From contig CM066730.1 of assembly GCA_033961575.1 (NCBI GenBank), positions 156,639,523 through 156,703,522 on the forward strand: a stretch of DNA of 64,000 bases, read 5' to 3'. The stretch is from Aselliscus stoliczkanus. Taxonomy: Eukaryota > Chordata > Mammalia > Chiroptera > Hipposideridae. The notes under the pieces are model-generated. The model was not told the DNA's origin, ran no database searches, and saw only the letters and a list, made by a program, of their open reading frames with translations. The position numbers and the translations under genes are program-made. This document shows positions 31,085-41,290 of the stretch, one piece after another; within the stretch, counting starts at the first letter, position 1; every line of letters begins with the position of its first letter.

Positions 31085-31280
31085 TAGCTCACGTAATTCT
31101 CACAGCACTACAAAGTAGGGAGTATTGTCATCTGGCTTCTAAGGTCGTGGAAACAGTAGCACAGAGCAGCTGAGTAACGTGGGTCCCTCCACAGGGGATA
31201 CAGCTGGGATTTGAATCTGGCATTTGCCTCGAGCCTGTGCTCCTAACCAGAACGTGTGAGAAGCCCGCCAGGAAGGTGCT
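31085..31280 (+). repeat. Copy B of the 196-bp direct duplication (MIR-derived)
   Basis: Starts TAGCTCACGTAATTCTCACA and ends 'gccaggaaggtgct', matching 29668-29863 at 193 of 196 positions. Flanks on both sides differ from those of copy A. The rest of the MIR 3' end is absent upstream, so copy B looks like the transplanted one. Confidence 0.95.
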
Positions 31281-31336
31281 CACAACATAAAATGAAGGAG
31301 CAGATTTGAGGGACATTTGGGAGTAGGCCTGGCAGG

Positions 31337-31381
31337 ACCCAGTGATTTTTTTGATTTTTTTTATTTTAGAACCCAGTGATT
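31337..31381 (-). mobile_element. Tail-only retroposon insertion (T-rich, flanked by an 11-bp repeat)
   Basis: ACCCAGTGATT occurs at 31337-31347 and exactly again at 31371-31381. Between them is a 23-bp T-rich stretch (TTTTTGATTTTTTTTATTTTAGA-like). This is what an extremely 5'-truncated retroposon on the minus strand would leave: an A-tail and its target duplication. Confidence 0.6.
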
Positions 31382-32335
31382 GAATGGAAGCATAAGAGTA
31401 AGAAAGATGAAGGAGTCAAAGAGGGTAGTCACAGTTTCCTGGCTGGGGTGCTGGGTTGGTAGAGGTAATGCTGGAGAGAAAGATGATAAACTCCATACTG
31501 GACATGGCGAGCTCGAAGGGCACCTGAATAGAGACGGCCAATGGGCAATTGGGTATGCAGCTCTGGTGCTCAGGAGACAGGCTCAGGCTGGAGATAGAGT
31601 TTCAGGACTTCTCTGCACATGGATGGCAATTGTAGCCACTCAGTGGATGGGCTCACCCAGGGAGAGTATAAGGAGTAGAAAGAGAAGAAGGCCAAAGTAT
31701 AGAATCCTCGGGACCATCAACACTGAAGAACCTTCTGAGAAAGATGAGATTGAAGAGCTGGGACCAGATGGTGGGCAGAAAACCAGGAGAGAGTGGTACC
31801 TTCAAAGCCAAAGGTGAGTCCAAAGAAAGTGAGTGTGATCATCAGTCCCAAAGGCTATAGGATGTCCAGCAAGATAAGGGCTAAGTGCTGTCCAGCAGGC
31901 CTAGCATCAGGGATGCCACTGGAAACCTTGGGAAGGTCTTCATGGGAGCAGAAGACCAGCTACCAGGTGTGAGAGATGAAGTGAGTACAGGGCTGGGGGC
32001 TTCAAGGAGAAGGAGAGATAGGGTTAGAGCCACAAGGAGCCACCAGGTCTTGGGATGGGTGCTGTTGTTTGTCTCTTCGTTGCCTTATTCTTATAAAGGA
32101 AGAGGCTTCATTAGGTTTACTGGCTAAAGGGGGAAAAGGCGAGACAGAGATAGAGGTTGTGATATCCAAGAGAGAAGACCTACTCATGAAGAAATATCCT
32201 AGGACAGAAGGTGGAAGGGATGGAGTCAAGGGCATGGGTGGAGGTCGACAGAACAGCAAGACGAGCAGCCCCTCATCTGAGGTGGGAGGATGGTGTGAGG
32301 CTGGGGAGGGGCACTGATGTGTGTGACAGAACAAG
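31382..32335 (-). repeat. L2 LINE relic, antisense, ORF2 region
   Basis: Reversed L2 text: 'gaaagatgaaggagtcaaagagggtagtcacagtttcctggc', 'gaaagatgataaactccatactggacatggcgagctc', 'gaagggcacctgaatagag', 'gggcaattgggtatgcagctctgg', 'gctggagatagagtttcagga', 'agaaaaccaggagagagtggtacc' and 'tcaccaggtctt'-like ends. Each has its counterpart in the L2 ORF2 complement. The plus-strand 145-codon frame through it is an antisense accident. Confidence 0.75.
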
Positions 32336-33029
32336 GAGCAGAGGGAACCTCAGGCCCAAGCAGGCTTCTAGGAAGGGGAAGGAGAAGGCAGGGCCTCAGC
32401 CTCGAGTCTGGGACAGAAATGGCGCTTGGGCAGCAGTGGAGGTTTGGAGCAACCTGAGAACGGGAGAGACTGTTGTACAGGGGCGGAAGGGCAGCTCAGT
32501 GCCCCATGGTGGCTCTGTGTCCATTCCAGCTGTTCACTGCTCTCTCACATGGTCTCTTCCTGTAGCCCCGAGGGTAGAAGCTTCTTAAACCTTCCCAAGC
32601 CCATCTTGGGACAGGGCAGGTGATGCGACCATGAAAAAGGAGAAAGCCTGGCAGAGGATTCCTCTCATAGCCTCTGTCAACACCATGGGCTATGCTGGGA
32701 AGCGGTAAGTTCCCCATCAGTCAAAAATCTCAGCTGGGATCTGTCGTGGAGATCCCCACACTGGGTGGAAGGCTCTCAAGGTCCTATCTCGCTTTGGGTT
32801 TCAGGTCTAGTTCTCCCTCTACTTCCCCCAGCTTGGGAAGGAATAATGCTGCGTCTAGCCAGGCCCGTGCCTGTTGCCATGCTCCTCAGCCTTCCAGGGC
32901 CCCGCGTGGCTCTTGGGAGCCCCTATGTCCCCACTTCCTGGTATTCCGAAGGCTCCGTCCATTCAGGTTCTGTTAAACTCAATCGATTAATGCCTCCCTA
33001 ATCTTTAGAACAGTCTCAGGAGGCTCTGG
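32336..33029. other. Unique non-coding sequence
   Basis: Nothing recognised. Frames at 32211-32588 and 32692-33001 overlap in several phases and lack domains. Confidence 0.5.
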
Positions 33030-33135
33030 CCATTTGTTTTCTGTAATTTTCAGGTGGAGAGACTAACTTGCAGAGAAGTTAGGGTGTTTACCCAAGATCA
33101 CAAGGCCGGTGAGGGAGAGGACTATACCCTGTAGC
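33030..33135 (-). repeat. MIR SINE fragment
   Basis: 'caggtggagagactaacttgcagagaagttagggtgtttacccaagatcacaaggccggtgag' matches the reversed MIR core. Confidence 0.6.
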
Positions 33136-33428
33136 TCTGGGTTTTGTTGGTCTATTCGGCTCTGCGCAGCTGGGCCACTGTCCCCACCTTGAAGTCCTCC
33201 TGCCCCGCCCTGAGTGGGTGTGTCAGTACTGCAATCACGTCACAGAGCAGTAAAGCTGTCGCCCACCCACGTCTTCTCATACAATCACTAAAACTAGCTG
33301 CCACCTGGAGCCTCCAAGGATGGACCCTAGCTACCAAAGTGCCCTCAAGTCTCAGCTCTCTCTTCCCTCTGCCTCAAGAGTTGACCCAGAGAACCCACAA
33401 CCCAGCTTAGTGTCCTGTCCCTTCCAGC
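33136..33428. other. Unique non-coding sequence
   Basis: Nothing recognised. Confidence 0.5.
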
Positions 33429-33592
33429 CAGGGAAACTGCTCCTCTTAGCTCATTAATCTTCATGGAATCCTTGTAAGGGAGAGATCCTTGCCTTAGAGA
33501 TGAAGAAACAAGCTCAGAGAGGTGAAGCGACTTTGTCCAGGCCACACAGCCAGAAGTGTGCAAGTTGAATTAAGAACCCAAGTCTTCTAACC
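33429..33592 (-). repeat. MIR SINE relic
   Basis: 'ctcattaatcttcatggaatccttgtaagg', 'ccttagagatgaagaaacaagctcagagaggtgaagcg', 'gtccaggccacacagccagaag', 'ttgaattaagaacccaagtcttctaa'. Confidence 0.8.
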
Positions 33593-33782
33593 CCCCCAAA
33601 CTACTGTTGCTTCCCTTCCACTCCACTCCTTCACTGGTCCCTGGAAAGCCAGGCTTGATCCATTCTCTAGTTAGACGGCAGATGTCTAGTTGTGGGGACT
33701 GAGTCTCCTGGACTGTACAGGTACTAATTGGCAGATACACGTTGTCTGAGCTTCCCTCTTGAGATCTCTTTGGCAGCACCAG
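33593..33782. other. Unique non-coding sequence
   Basis: Nothing recognised in the flank upstream of the L1. Confidence 0.5.
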
Positions 33783-33799
33783 AAAAAAGGTCTGACCTT

Positions 33800-34520
33800 C
33801 TATTAAACTAAAGTTTTTTCACAGCAAAGGAAACCATCAATAAAACAAAAGGGCAGCCTACTCAATGCAAGAAGGTATTTGTCAATGATGTATCTGATAA
33901 GGGGTTAATATCCAAATTTTATTTAAAAAAAAACTCATTCAACTCAATGCCGGAAAAACAAAGAACCCAATTAAAAAATGGGCAGAGGTCATGAAGACAC
34001 GTTTTCCTAAAGAGGACATACAGATGGCCAACAGACATACGAAAAAATGTTCAACCTCACTGATCATTAGAGAAATGCAAATTAAAACCATAATGAGATA
34101 CCACCTCACACCTGTCATAATGGCCATCATGAAAAATCTACAAATAACAAGTGCTGGTGAGGATGTGGAGAAAAGGGAACCCTGCTGCACTGTTGGTGGG
34201 ATTGCAGATTGGTGCAGCCACTATGGAAATCAATATGGAGGTATCTCAAAAAACTGGAAATGGAACTACCTTATGACCCAGCAATTCCACCCTTAAGTAT
34301 CTACCCAGAGAAAACCAAGACACTAATTCAAAAAAAATATTTGCACCCCTATGTTTATTGCAGAGCTATTCACAATAGCCAAGACGTGGAAACAACTGAG
34401 ATGCCCATTGGTAGACAACGGAGTATTACTCGGCCATATAAAATGAAATCGTACCATTTGCAACGATATGGATGGACCTAGAGAACACTATGCTAAGTGA
34501 AATAAATCAGTCGGAGAAAG
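33800..34520 (+). pseudogene. L1 ORF2 C-terminal fragment (dead)
   Basis: Plus frames at 33991-34296 and 34209-34481 carry L1 ORF2 C-terminal text such as [36 protein letters not shown] and the shifted IYPEKTKTLIQKKYLHPYV. The two frames overlap, showing at least one frameshift near 34210-34295. The endonuclease and reverse-transcriptase domains are missing by truncation. Confidence 0.9.
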
Positions 34521-34873
34521 ACAAATACCATATGATCTCACTTATATGTAAAATCTAAAGAACTGAATAAGTGAGCCAAATTAATCAGAAACAGTCTCAG
34601 AGATATAGAGTGAAAACTGAGGGTTGCTAGATGGGAGGGGGGTTGGGGCTGAGGGAGTAAGGGAGGGGATTAGACAGCACAAATTGGTGACCACAAGATT
34701 GCCATGGGGATACGAAAGGCAATTTGAGGAATATAATCAATAATGTTGTAGAGATTTGGTAGGGTGTCAGATGGACATTTGTCTTATTAGGGAGACTGCT
34801 TCATGGATGGTGTAGATGTCTGACCACTGCAGTGTACACCTGAAGCTGAAGCTGAATAATAATGGATGTCAAC

Positions 34874-34881
<8 letters not shown>

Positions 34882-34939
<58 letters not shown>
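34882..34939. repeat. (TA)n microsatellite, 29 units
   Basis: Pure TA run inside the L1 3' region, between its two 3' UTR-like segments. Confidence 0.98.
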
Positions 34940-34942
<3 letters not shown>

Positions 34943-35109
34943 TCACAGGACGTGGAGTACAGCATAGGGAATAGAGTCAATGGAATTGTAACAGCTATAT
35001 ACAATGTCAGAGGGATAGTAGATGGGGGGGTATCACTCTGTGAGGGGTGTAAATGTCTATTGCATTGTTTTGTACACCTGAAACTAATAAAGAAAAAAAA
35101 GGTCTGACC

Positions 35110-35990
35110 AAGGGCTGAGGGAGCTTAGGGCTGATTAGCATGGAGCTAGGAAAACATGGTCACTCACTGAGGATCTCTGAGGGCTGTCCAGAGACATGTG
35201 GAGTGGCCACATCCTGGGTGGTCCCAGGAGCCAGAGCTGGGACCACTGGGGGAGACAAATGGGAGGAATGAGGGAAATTTTAGCTTAGTCTATGGAAAAA
35301 TTCCCTGTAGTAAGGATTGTTGTTCTAAGATGGAAAATCTTGCTTTAGGATGGCGTGAGCTTCCTGTTGGTGGTGGGGAGGGTACCCCTCATTAGGATGC
35401 CAGAAAGAAATTCCTGCAACAGTGAAAGGTCAAACTAAATGATCCCAAATGCCCTTTCTCACTCAGAGATCCTGTGGTTCCATAAAATTCAGCATGTAGA
35501 TCCCAATCTCTCTCTTTCTCTCCCTCCTTCCCCCGCTAGTCTCACACTCTCATCTGTATCCTTTTTTATGAATATTTAAATGTCATCTGATTGCATTATG
35601 TGTCATGAGTTGGGGTAAAAAAAATGGGTCCTAAAGGCCCCCCTCGGCCTGCCCCTCCTCCAGCTGTCCTTCCCCTCCCTCACTGCCTCGGAGAAGCCAG
35701 AAAAATAATAAACCCATCCTTAAGTCACAGTTGCTGTAGCTTTCTTCTCCCCCACCCCGACTCCACCTAAGCTCTCCTGGCAGCTACACGCTGATCAGGA
35801 CCCAAAGACACCTGGTCCTGAGCTGCTGGGGGTTGGGGGCACTTCACTAGTCACAGGCAGTGGGGCCTCGAGATGCCCAGGTGTGTTTTCACACAGAAGG
35901 TCCCCCTTCAGGGTCATGAACCTCCTTTCTCTGACCCCACCCTCAGAGACACGCACCATAGAAGGGCCCCGTCACCATCTGTCCGTGCCA
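35110..35990. other. Unique non-coding sequence
   Basis: No gene or clear repeat. 35425-35485 ('gaaaggtcaaactaaatgatcccaaatgccctttctc', 'agatcctgtggttcc') may be part of an old repeat whose family I cannot name. 35505-35535 is CT-rich. Confidence 0.45.
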
Positions 35991-35994
35991 GCAC

Positions 35995-36325
35995 TTCCTC
36001 TCTGCCACAGTCACTCAGGCTACGAAAACAAAGTGCCACAGACTGGATGGCTTATAAGTCACAGACATTTGTTTCTCACGGTTCTGGAGGCTGGAAGTCC
36101 GAGATCAGGCTGCCAGCATGGGGTTCTGGTGCAGGCCCTGCTCTGTCTGTGCTACACATTCTCAGTGTGTCCCCACACAACAGAAGGGGTGAGGGGGCTC
36201 TGTCGGGGCCTCTTTCCTAAGAGCTCCGCCCTCGTGACCTACTCACCTCCTAAGACCACCACGTGGAGGGTTAGGAATTCAATATATGAATTTGGGGGAA
36301 CACAACATCCAGTCTCTAACATTCT
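35995..36325 (-). repeat. LTR-like relic, antisense
   Basis: Plus-strand text 'tcactcaggctacgaaaacaaagtgccacagactggatggcttat', 'tttgtttctcacggttctggaggctggaagtccgagatcaggc', 'ctcgtgacctactcacctcctaagacc' and 'aattcaatatatgaatttgggggaacacaacatccag' is a familiar reversed old LTR-type repeat. No viral genes adjoin. Confidence 0.8.
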
Positions 36326-36329
36326 TTTT

Positions 36330-38420
36330 GTGGTGACCTCAAGCTAGAAGCAGGCAGTTGCGTCCTTTCCCCAGGTCTCACCTCGACGTTAGTGAAGTCA
36401 TTCACTAAACAGATGAAAAAGCAAGTAAAAAAACAAAACAAACAAATAAAACCCAGGTCTGCTGAGCTGGGAGGAAAGAAGCAAGACTGTGCGTGGAGCT
36501 GTGGAGGAGGGGGCCTCCCCATGGGACCTGTGACCTCATGCAGAGGCAGAAAGGGACCCAGGCCTCTCTCCTTCTGCCCTCTGCCCTCCCATCAGCATCT
36601 CCCATTGGCCGAACCTCACCAGAAGCCAGAAGAGAGGAGGTCAGGGATGTTTATGGGGACCCCGAACAGGATGGAGAATGACATCCTGGGACAGGATGCA
36701 GAGGACTGCAGAGAAGACGGCAAGGCCGGCCTCCCACTCTCCCCGGGCTCTCCCTCGCCTCCCTCGGGCATTTCTTCTCTCTTTCAGGAGTAAAACTAAT
36801 TCCTCTTACTTCTCATGCAGAACAGTTTAGCCAGTTTGCTCCTACTGCCCCTGCTCCTGCCAACTTCCTGCCCTCAGGATCTCACCTTCTTGCCCAGGCA
36901 GCTTATCAAAGCATTTCTCTACACAAAGACCCTAAGAGGAATTGTGCTGTCAAGCTGTTGAGTAATCTTTTTGTTTGTTTGTTTCACCTTAACTATAAAA
37001 ACAAAAAGAAGGGAGGGAGGAAGGGCAGTGTTTCCTGAGGGAGAAGTTCCTGTCCTGTCCCAGAAACCTCTCTGAGTAAGTCTAGAAAGAGAGACAGGCC
37101 TTTCGGCTCCTGCCGGGTCCCCTGTGGTCCTGGGAAGGCGACTGACGCCCTGGCTCCCTCAGACATGCTCCCCAGAAACAATGGAGTGTTCCTTTAGACC
37201 CTTATTCCCCGGGATCTCCACCTCCAGGGTTATCATTCTGGCCCATCCAGAAGCAGCAGGCTGTGACCCCACAGAGCCTGGCCCTGTCCCTGGAGTCTCT
37301 TTCCCAGCTCAGAGGGCAGCCCTGCCCTGGCGGATGGAGGCTCCCTGCTCCTCCTGCCTCTTGCTTCCTGCTCCAGCTCCAGTGCTCCAGTGACCGGGAC
37401 CCAGGGCAGCAAATGGGGCTGTTAACAAAGGCTCCCCACTGAGGTCTGAGGTTCTCCTTCAGGAGCCGCTTTGCTAGCTAAATGCCACACTCTCTCGATA
37501 TTTGGTAATGACCTTTTTAAGTCTCCACTTCCCTGCCTTAGTATTTAGAGAGCAACCTGGTCTCTGGGGAGTGAAGGGAACTGAATACTTATTCATGGCA
37601 CTTCAGAAGCCTGGCCCCAAAAAGAGAAAAAAGGCTCACCTCTCCCCTCTGGAGGCAGACGCAACCGCCAGAGCCATCTTACTCCCTGGCCTGCCGCAGG
37701 ACTTGGCAGATGCCCAGCAATGCTGCAGCCTGACAGCTGTCACTCAAGCTTCCCACACTGGGATGCATGGGTGTGCACCCACACCAGCACGTGAGCATGT
37801 CCCTGAGTGTCCTTGCATGTGTGTGCATGTGCTTGCGGCAAGCCTGGCCGTGCCCACGTGGGCATGGCCAGTGGGGATCATGAGTGTGGACATAGGGCCG
37901 TGGGTATGTCCTAGGGTGTGGCACGCCCATCTGTATGTCAGGGTGTATGGGGAACACAGACATGCTCATGCACACACCTGTGGGGGAATTGGAGGCCTGA
38001 CCGCCTGTTTGTACACAAGGGGCACAGGTCAGGTGGTGGACACACACATGTGCATAGGGACTGACTATACAGAGCAATCAGGGACTCCAGGCCAATTCCC
38101 GCAGCAGGAGAGCTGGCCACAGCAGGTAGGTACCTGTGGGTTCTCCAGGGGCCCAGGCAAGGTTTACCCGGGATGAGGAGAACCCTGCGCCACCCCAAGC
38201 ACCTCTGGCCTGTCATCTGAGCCTCTGCCTGCCTGCCCCAAGCCCCCAGACTCACTCCTGCCACCAGTCTCCTGGAGCACGATTTTCCCTTCATCCCATT
38301 GCTTGGCTACCAGGAGCTTCCAGAGTAGGTGAGCATGGCACCACCCGGGTCCTGGTGGTCTCTGAGCTGCCCACCCTTCTGCTCAGCCAGCCTCCCTGGA
38401 CCCAGCAGGGTGATTCCAGG
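36330..38420. other. Long unique non-coding stretch
   Basis: About 2.1 kb with no named repeat. 36408-36452 is A-rich (AAAACAAAACAAACAAATAA), possibly a retroposon tail. 37745-38060 is rich in TG/CA steps, which together with high GC keeps a 224-codon frame open (37502-38176 plus, histidine- and cysteine-rich, no domain). I do not regard it as a gene. Confidence 0.5.
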
Positions 38421-38424
38421 CCCA

Positions 38425-38508
38425 AGAGCTCACTTCCAGCAAGTCCCAGCACAGTGTCTGGCATAGAGTGGGCACTCGATAAACATGTGGAATTAATGAA
38501 TATAGACA
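38425..38508 (+). repeat. L2 LINE 3' tail
   Basis: 'tcccagcacagtgtctggcatagagtgggcactcgataaacatgtggaattaatgaa' is the L2 3' terminus. Confidence 0.75.
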
Positions 38509-39095
38509 ACCAACAGCACCTGCTAGGCAGGAGAACAGAGTCTTTTAAGGAACAGTAGGGTACACAGCACGTTGCATTTAGGGAACTGTAGCCAGTAAAT
38601 ACATTAGGCGGTAGGAGCCCTAAGCATGCTGGTTGCTCAGAAAAAGGTCAAGACTGTAATTTAGACTTGGGATCGTATTGCGGGTGCTGTGGTGCTGGCC
38701 ACATCCCCTTCCTCGCAAGGACCTCATATCCCCAGCTGCAGGGACATTGGCTGCTGTCTGCTCTGACTGGGCTACTCTTTAGGAATTGCTGCATCACCCA
38801 AGACAACGCCCATGAGGGGCCGGCTCACACCCAGTGACTTGCAAATGCAGGGACACAGGGCTAGGCAACCTTGCCTAATTCGAGATAACTTTGGCCATTC
38901 CAGGTCCAGAGCCCCAGTGGGATCCTCGGAGGCCTTGCTTGCTGCTGCATCTCAGTTCAGTCCCTCCTCCCGGGGGAGGGGGGGGGTTCATTCCCCTCAG
39001 GTGTTGCTTTCACAAGAGCTGCTTAGGAAGTTTTCTGCCAGCAATCCTCCATCCTAGAGTCTGTGTCTGAGGACCTTGACCTGAGACAGACATTG
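38509..39095. other. Unique non-coding sequence
   Basis: Nothing recognised. A G-run lies at 38980-38987. Confidence 0.5.
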
Positions 39096-39097
39096 TT

Positions 39098-39622
39098 AGT
39101 GGATGGTGTTAGGTAAATGCAGGGAGTGGGGAGAGGGCCTGAGCGGGAGATGAGAAAGGTAGAGAAGGGGAGAGGAGGCGCGAGGATAGAGGAAAGGGGA
39201 CCAAAGATGAACCTCCGAGGAATAAGGATTGGTGACTCTCAGACCAAAGAAGCATCGGTCTGAGTGGTGAAGAGGAAGCCTAAAGATCGAATTGGCAGAA
39301 AGTCGAAAGAATAGAATATTTCAAGGAAAAGGGGGCCGATAGCATCCAACTCCACAGAGAGGTCCAATAAAATAAAAACAAAGAGTAGTCACTGGATTAA
39401 CAACCGGAGGTGGTTGATGACCTTTACCAAGCAGTCGGAGAGGGTGATGGGAGAGGAAGAAGGTGCCCCTGGGGCAAGCAGGGAGAGAAAGGGGAGGGAA
39501 TGGGACAATTGGGCTTAGGTCATTCTTTGAAGAAGGGAAAGCACACACACAAAAAATGGCACAACAGCTAGAATCATCGTCATCATTTTTAAGATAGGGG
39601 AGACTTGAGCACAAACCTTGAG
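39098..39622 (-). repeat. L2 LINE relic, antisense, ORF2 region
   Basis: 'atagcatccaactccacagagaggtccaataaaataaaaac' corresponds to L2-reverse 'aaatgctgctgataggtcaagtaagatga'. 'ggtggttgatgacctttaccaagcagt' corresponds to 'ggtcattggtgaccttgacaagagcag'. Purine-rich flanks on both sides fit the same orientation. Confidence 0.75.
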
Positions 39623-40299
39623 AATTTTCCAGCCAGAAGTCTGTATCCACTCATGGCCCCCAGAGAAGTCTCAATATCTGACCATGTGGGTTTTTCTTGT
39701 GCCAAAAACAAAACTAATCCCAACCACTAAAACAAGAAGGATCATTACTGTGACTAGAAAGGGCAATTGTTGCTACAGGAACACCCTTCCCACGAATATA
39801 CACAGGGTACCAGCTGGTGACAGCATTGGCAAGCTTTTGGGGGTATCGCTGAGAATCCCCTCCCTTTCAGCATTGTCACTGTTCTTTGGCCTTGGAGGGC
39901 AGCCCGGGAAAGAAACTCAGTGGCTACTATCCTTATAGTGGGGTGACATACGGCACTGCAATCCCTCGCCAAGGAACTCCCCAATTGTCCTCTCCTGGCC
40001 CAGTTTTATTTTTTCTGTAGAGCTGGAAGATGGCCATTTGCTCATTAGCCAGACCAAGTGTGTGGTACAGTCGCTCCTCCAATGCCAGTAGGCAAGGAAA
40101 GAGTGTTGAAACCAACTTCAGGCAGCAGAGAAAGTCTGGGATTGGCTGTTACTAACAGCCTCTTCTCTGGTGTCAGGCAGGCTGGGTGTGAATCCTGACC
40201 CCACTGCTCTACCAGTTGCAGGAACAAAGACTTGACTTCCACACCTGTGGCTGATGACTATCATAACAGAAGTGTAATAGAATGTGGGTCAGGACTGGT
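39623..40299. other. Unique non-coding sequence
   Basis: No gene or clear repeat recognised. 40150-40210 has MIR-like text ('tctggtgtcaggcaggctgggtgtgaatcctgacc'), probably a MIR 5' fragment. Confidence 0.45.
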
Positions 40300-40645
40300 A
40301 CGGTGGATCTACACATTCATCTGGAAATTGAGTTCCTAGCTTTCTGTTATGACATGCATGGCTTCTATTCTCAAGGTTTCTTCATGGTCCAATTGGGCTG
40401 CAAGATCTTCAGCCACTGCATCTGCATTCCAGGCATCAGGAATGAGGACAACAGAGGGGAAAAAAGGACTTGCCCCTCCATTTTAAGGATGCTTTTTAAA
40501 ATGGTCCTTATAGCCACATCTAACTATAAAGCCAGCTGGGGAATGTACTCTTTTATCTGGACACATTGACAGTCCAAATAAAATAGGGTTCTGATAGTAA
40601 TGAGGAAGGGGATAATGGATGATAAGCAGTCCCTCCCAGAGCAAA
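40300..40645 (+). repeat. Old interspersed repeat, family not assigned
   Basis: 'atggcttctattctcaaggtttcttcatggtcc', 'cactgcatctgcattccaggcatcaggaatgagg', 'cttgcccctccattttaaggatg', 'taaagccagctggggaatgtactc' and 'ggggataatggatgataagcagtc' follow the order of a familiar mammalian repeat of LTR or LINE 3' type. I cannot name it from memory. Confidence 0.55.
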
Positions 40646-40667
40646 TTGACTTCAAAACAATTTGCTT

Positions 40668-40795
40668 GAGCCCTCTGGGCCTCAGTTTTCTTACCTGTAA
40701 AATGGTAATAATGGACCCTTATTATTGTTGTTGACTGGTATCACCAGTCAAAACCTTAAATGTCTACAGAGATCAAGAAAGTAATTTAAATAAGA
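40668..40795 (+). repeat. MIR SINE fragment
   Basis: 'gagccctctgggcctcagttttcttacctgtaaaatggtaataatgg' is the MIR core end and 3' start. Confidence 0.75.
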
Positions 40796-41009
40796 GACAA
40801 TTGATTGTGGTAGGGACTGGGGCAAAATGGAGTGGTGAGCTCTGTCTAGACAGGATGTTCCGCTATTTGACCCCAGCCTCCTGTGACGATGAAAATGCTG
40901 GCTTAGTGTTTCCAGATCTTTCAATTTTTTTAAAGAAACTGGAAATCAGGATTATATAGCAAGTCTCCCTAAGTTTAAACTTTGCAATGATTCACAGTTT
41001 GTTTGTTTG

Positions 41010-41030
41010 TTTGACCCTGAAAGGGTCAAA
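41010..41030. repeat. Short perfect hairpin-forming inverted repeat
   Basis: TTTGACCCT (41010-41018) and AGGGTCAAA (41022-41030) form a 9-bp stem with a 3-base loop, just upstream of a mariner element. It lies outside the element's TA duplication. Confidence 0.7.
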
Positions 41031-41051
41031 ATACACACATGCACACATATA

Positions 41052-41288
41052 CAGGGGTGCCAAAAAAATGTATACACGTTTTAAGAGATGTTATCTACGC
41101 TCAAGCAGTTGTTGACCGTAATCAGAAGTGTCTGGATGCTGATGGTAACCACTTTGAGCACCTCTTGTAATTGCAGAAGTCAAACGTGACTTGTATTCAT
41201 CTTTTGTTATCGGTATATATTGAGCATTACAATTAATACAGTTTTCTACTTTCTTAAAATGGGTATACATTTTTTTTGGCACCCTCTG
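41052..41288 (+). mobile_element. Internally deleted mariner element (237 bp)
   Basis: Terminal inverted repeats CAGGGGTGCCAAAAAAATGT (41052-41071) and the near complement ending GGCACCCTCTG (41288), with TA on both sides (41050-41051, 41289-41290). From 41087 to 41170 an open frame reads DVIYAQAVVDRNQKCLDADG then NHFEHLL and stop, the typical C-terminus of a mariner transposase. The 5' TIR therefore joins almost directly to the last 27 codons; everything between is deleted. Confidence 0.9.
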
Positions 41289-41290
41289 TA

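Larger units (their letters stand above)
33783..35109 (+). mobile_element. 5'-truncated L1 LINE with a perfect 15-bp target duplication
   Basis: AAAAAAGGTCTGACC lies at 33783-33797 and 35095-35109. Between them is an L1 3' end: ORF2 C-terminal region (from 'agttttttcacagcaaaggaaacc'), a 3' UTR, a (TA)n run, a second 3' UTR-like segment, and a short A-tail. The perfect duplication and low divergence make it the youngest-looking insertion here. It is about 1.3 kb of a roughly 6-kb family, hence dead on arrival. Confidence 0.95.

Noticed and set aside
37502..38176. 224-codon plus-strand open frame, the longest in the window
   Set aside because: It lies in GC-rich DNA with TG/CA-rich simple sequence that lacks stops. 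The histidine/cysteine pattern follows the nucleotide repeat, and an antisense frame of 132 codons overlaps it.
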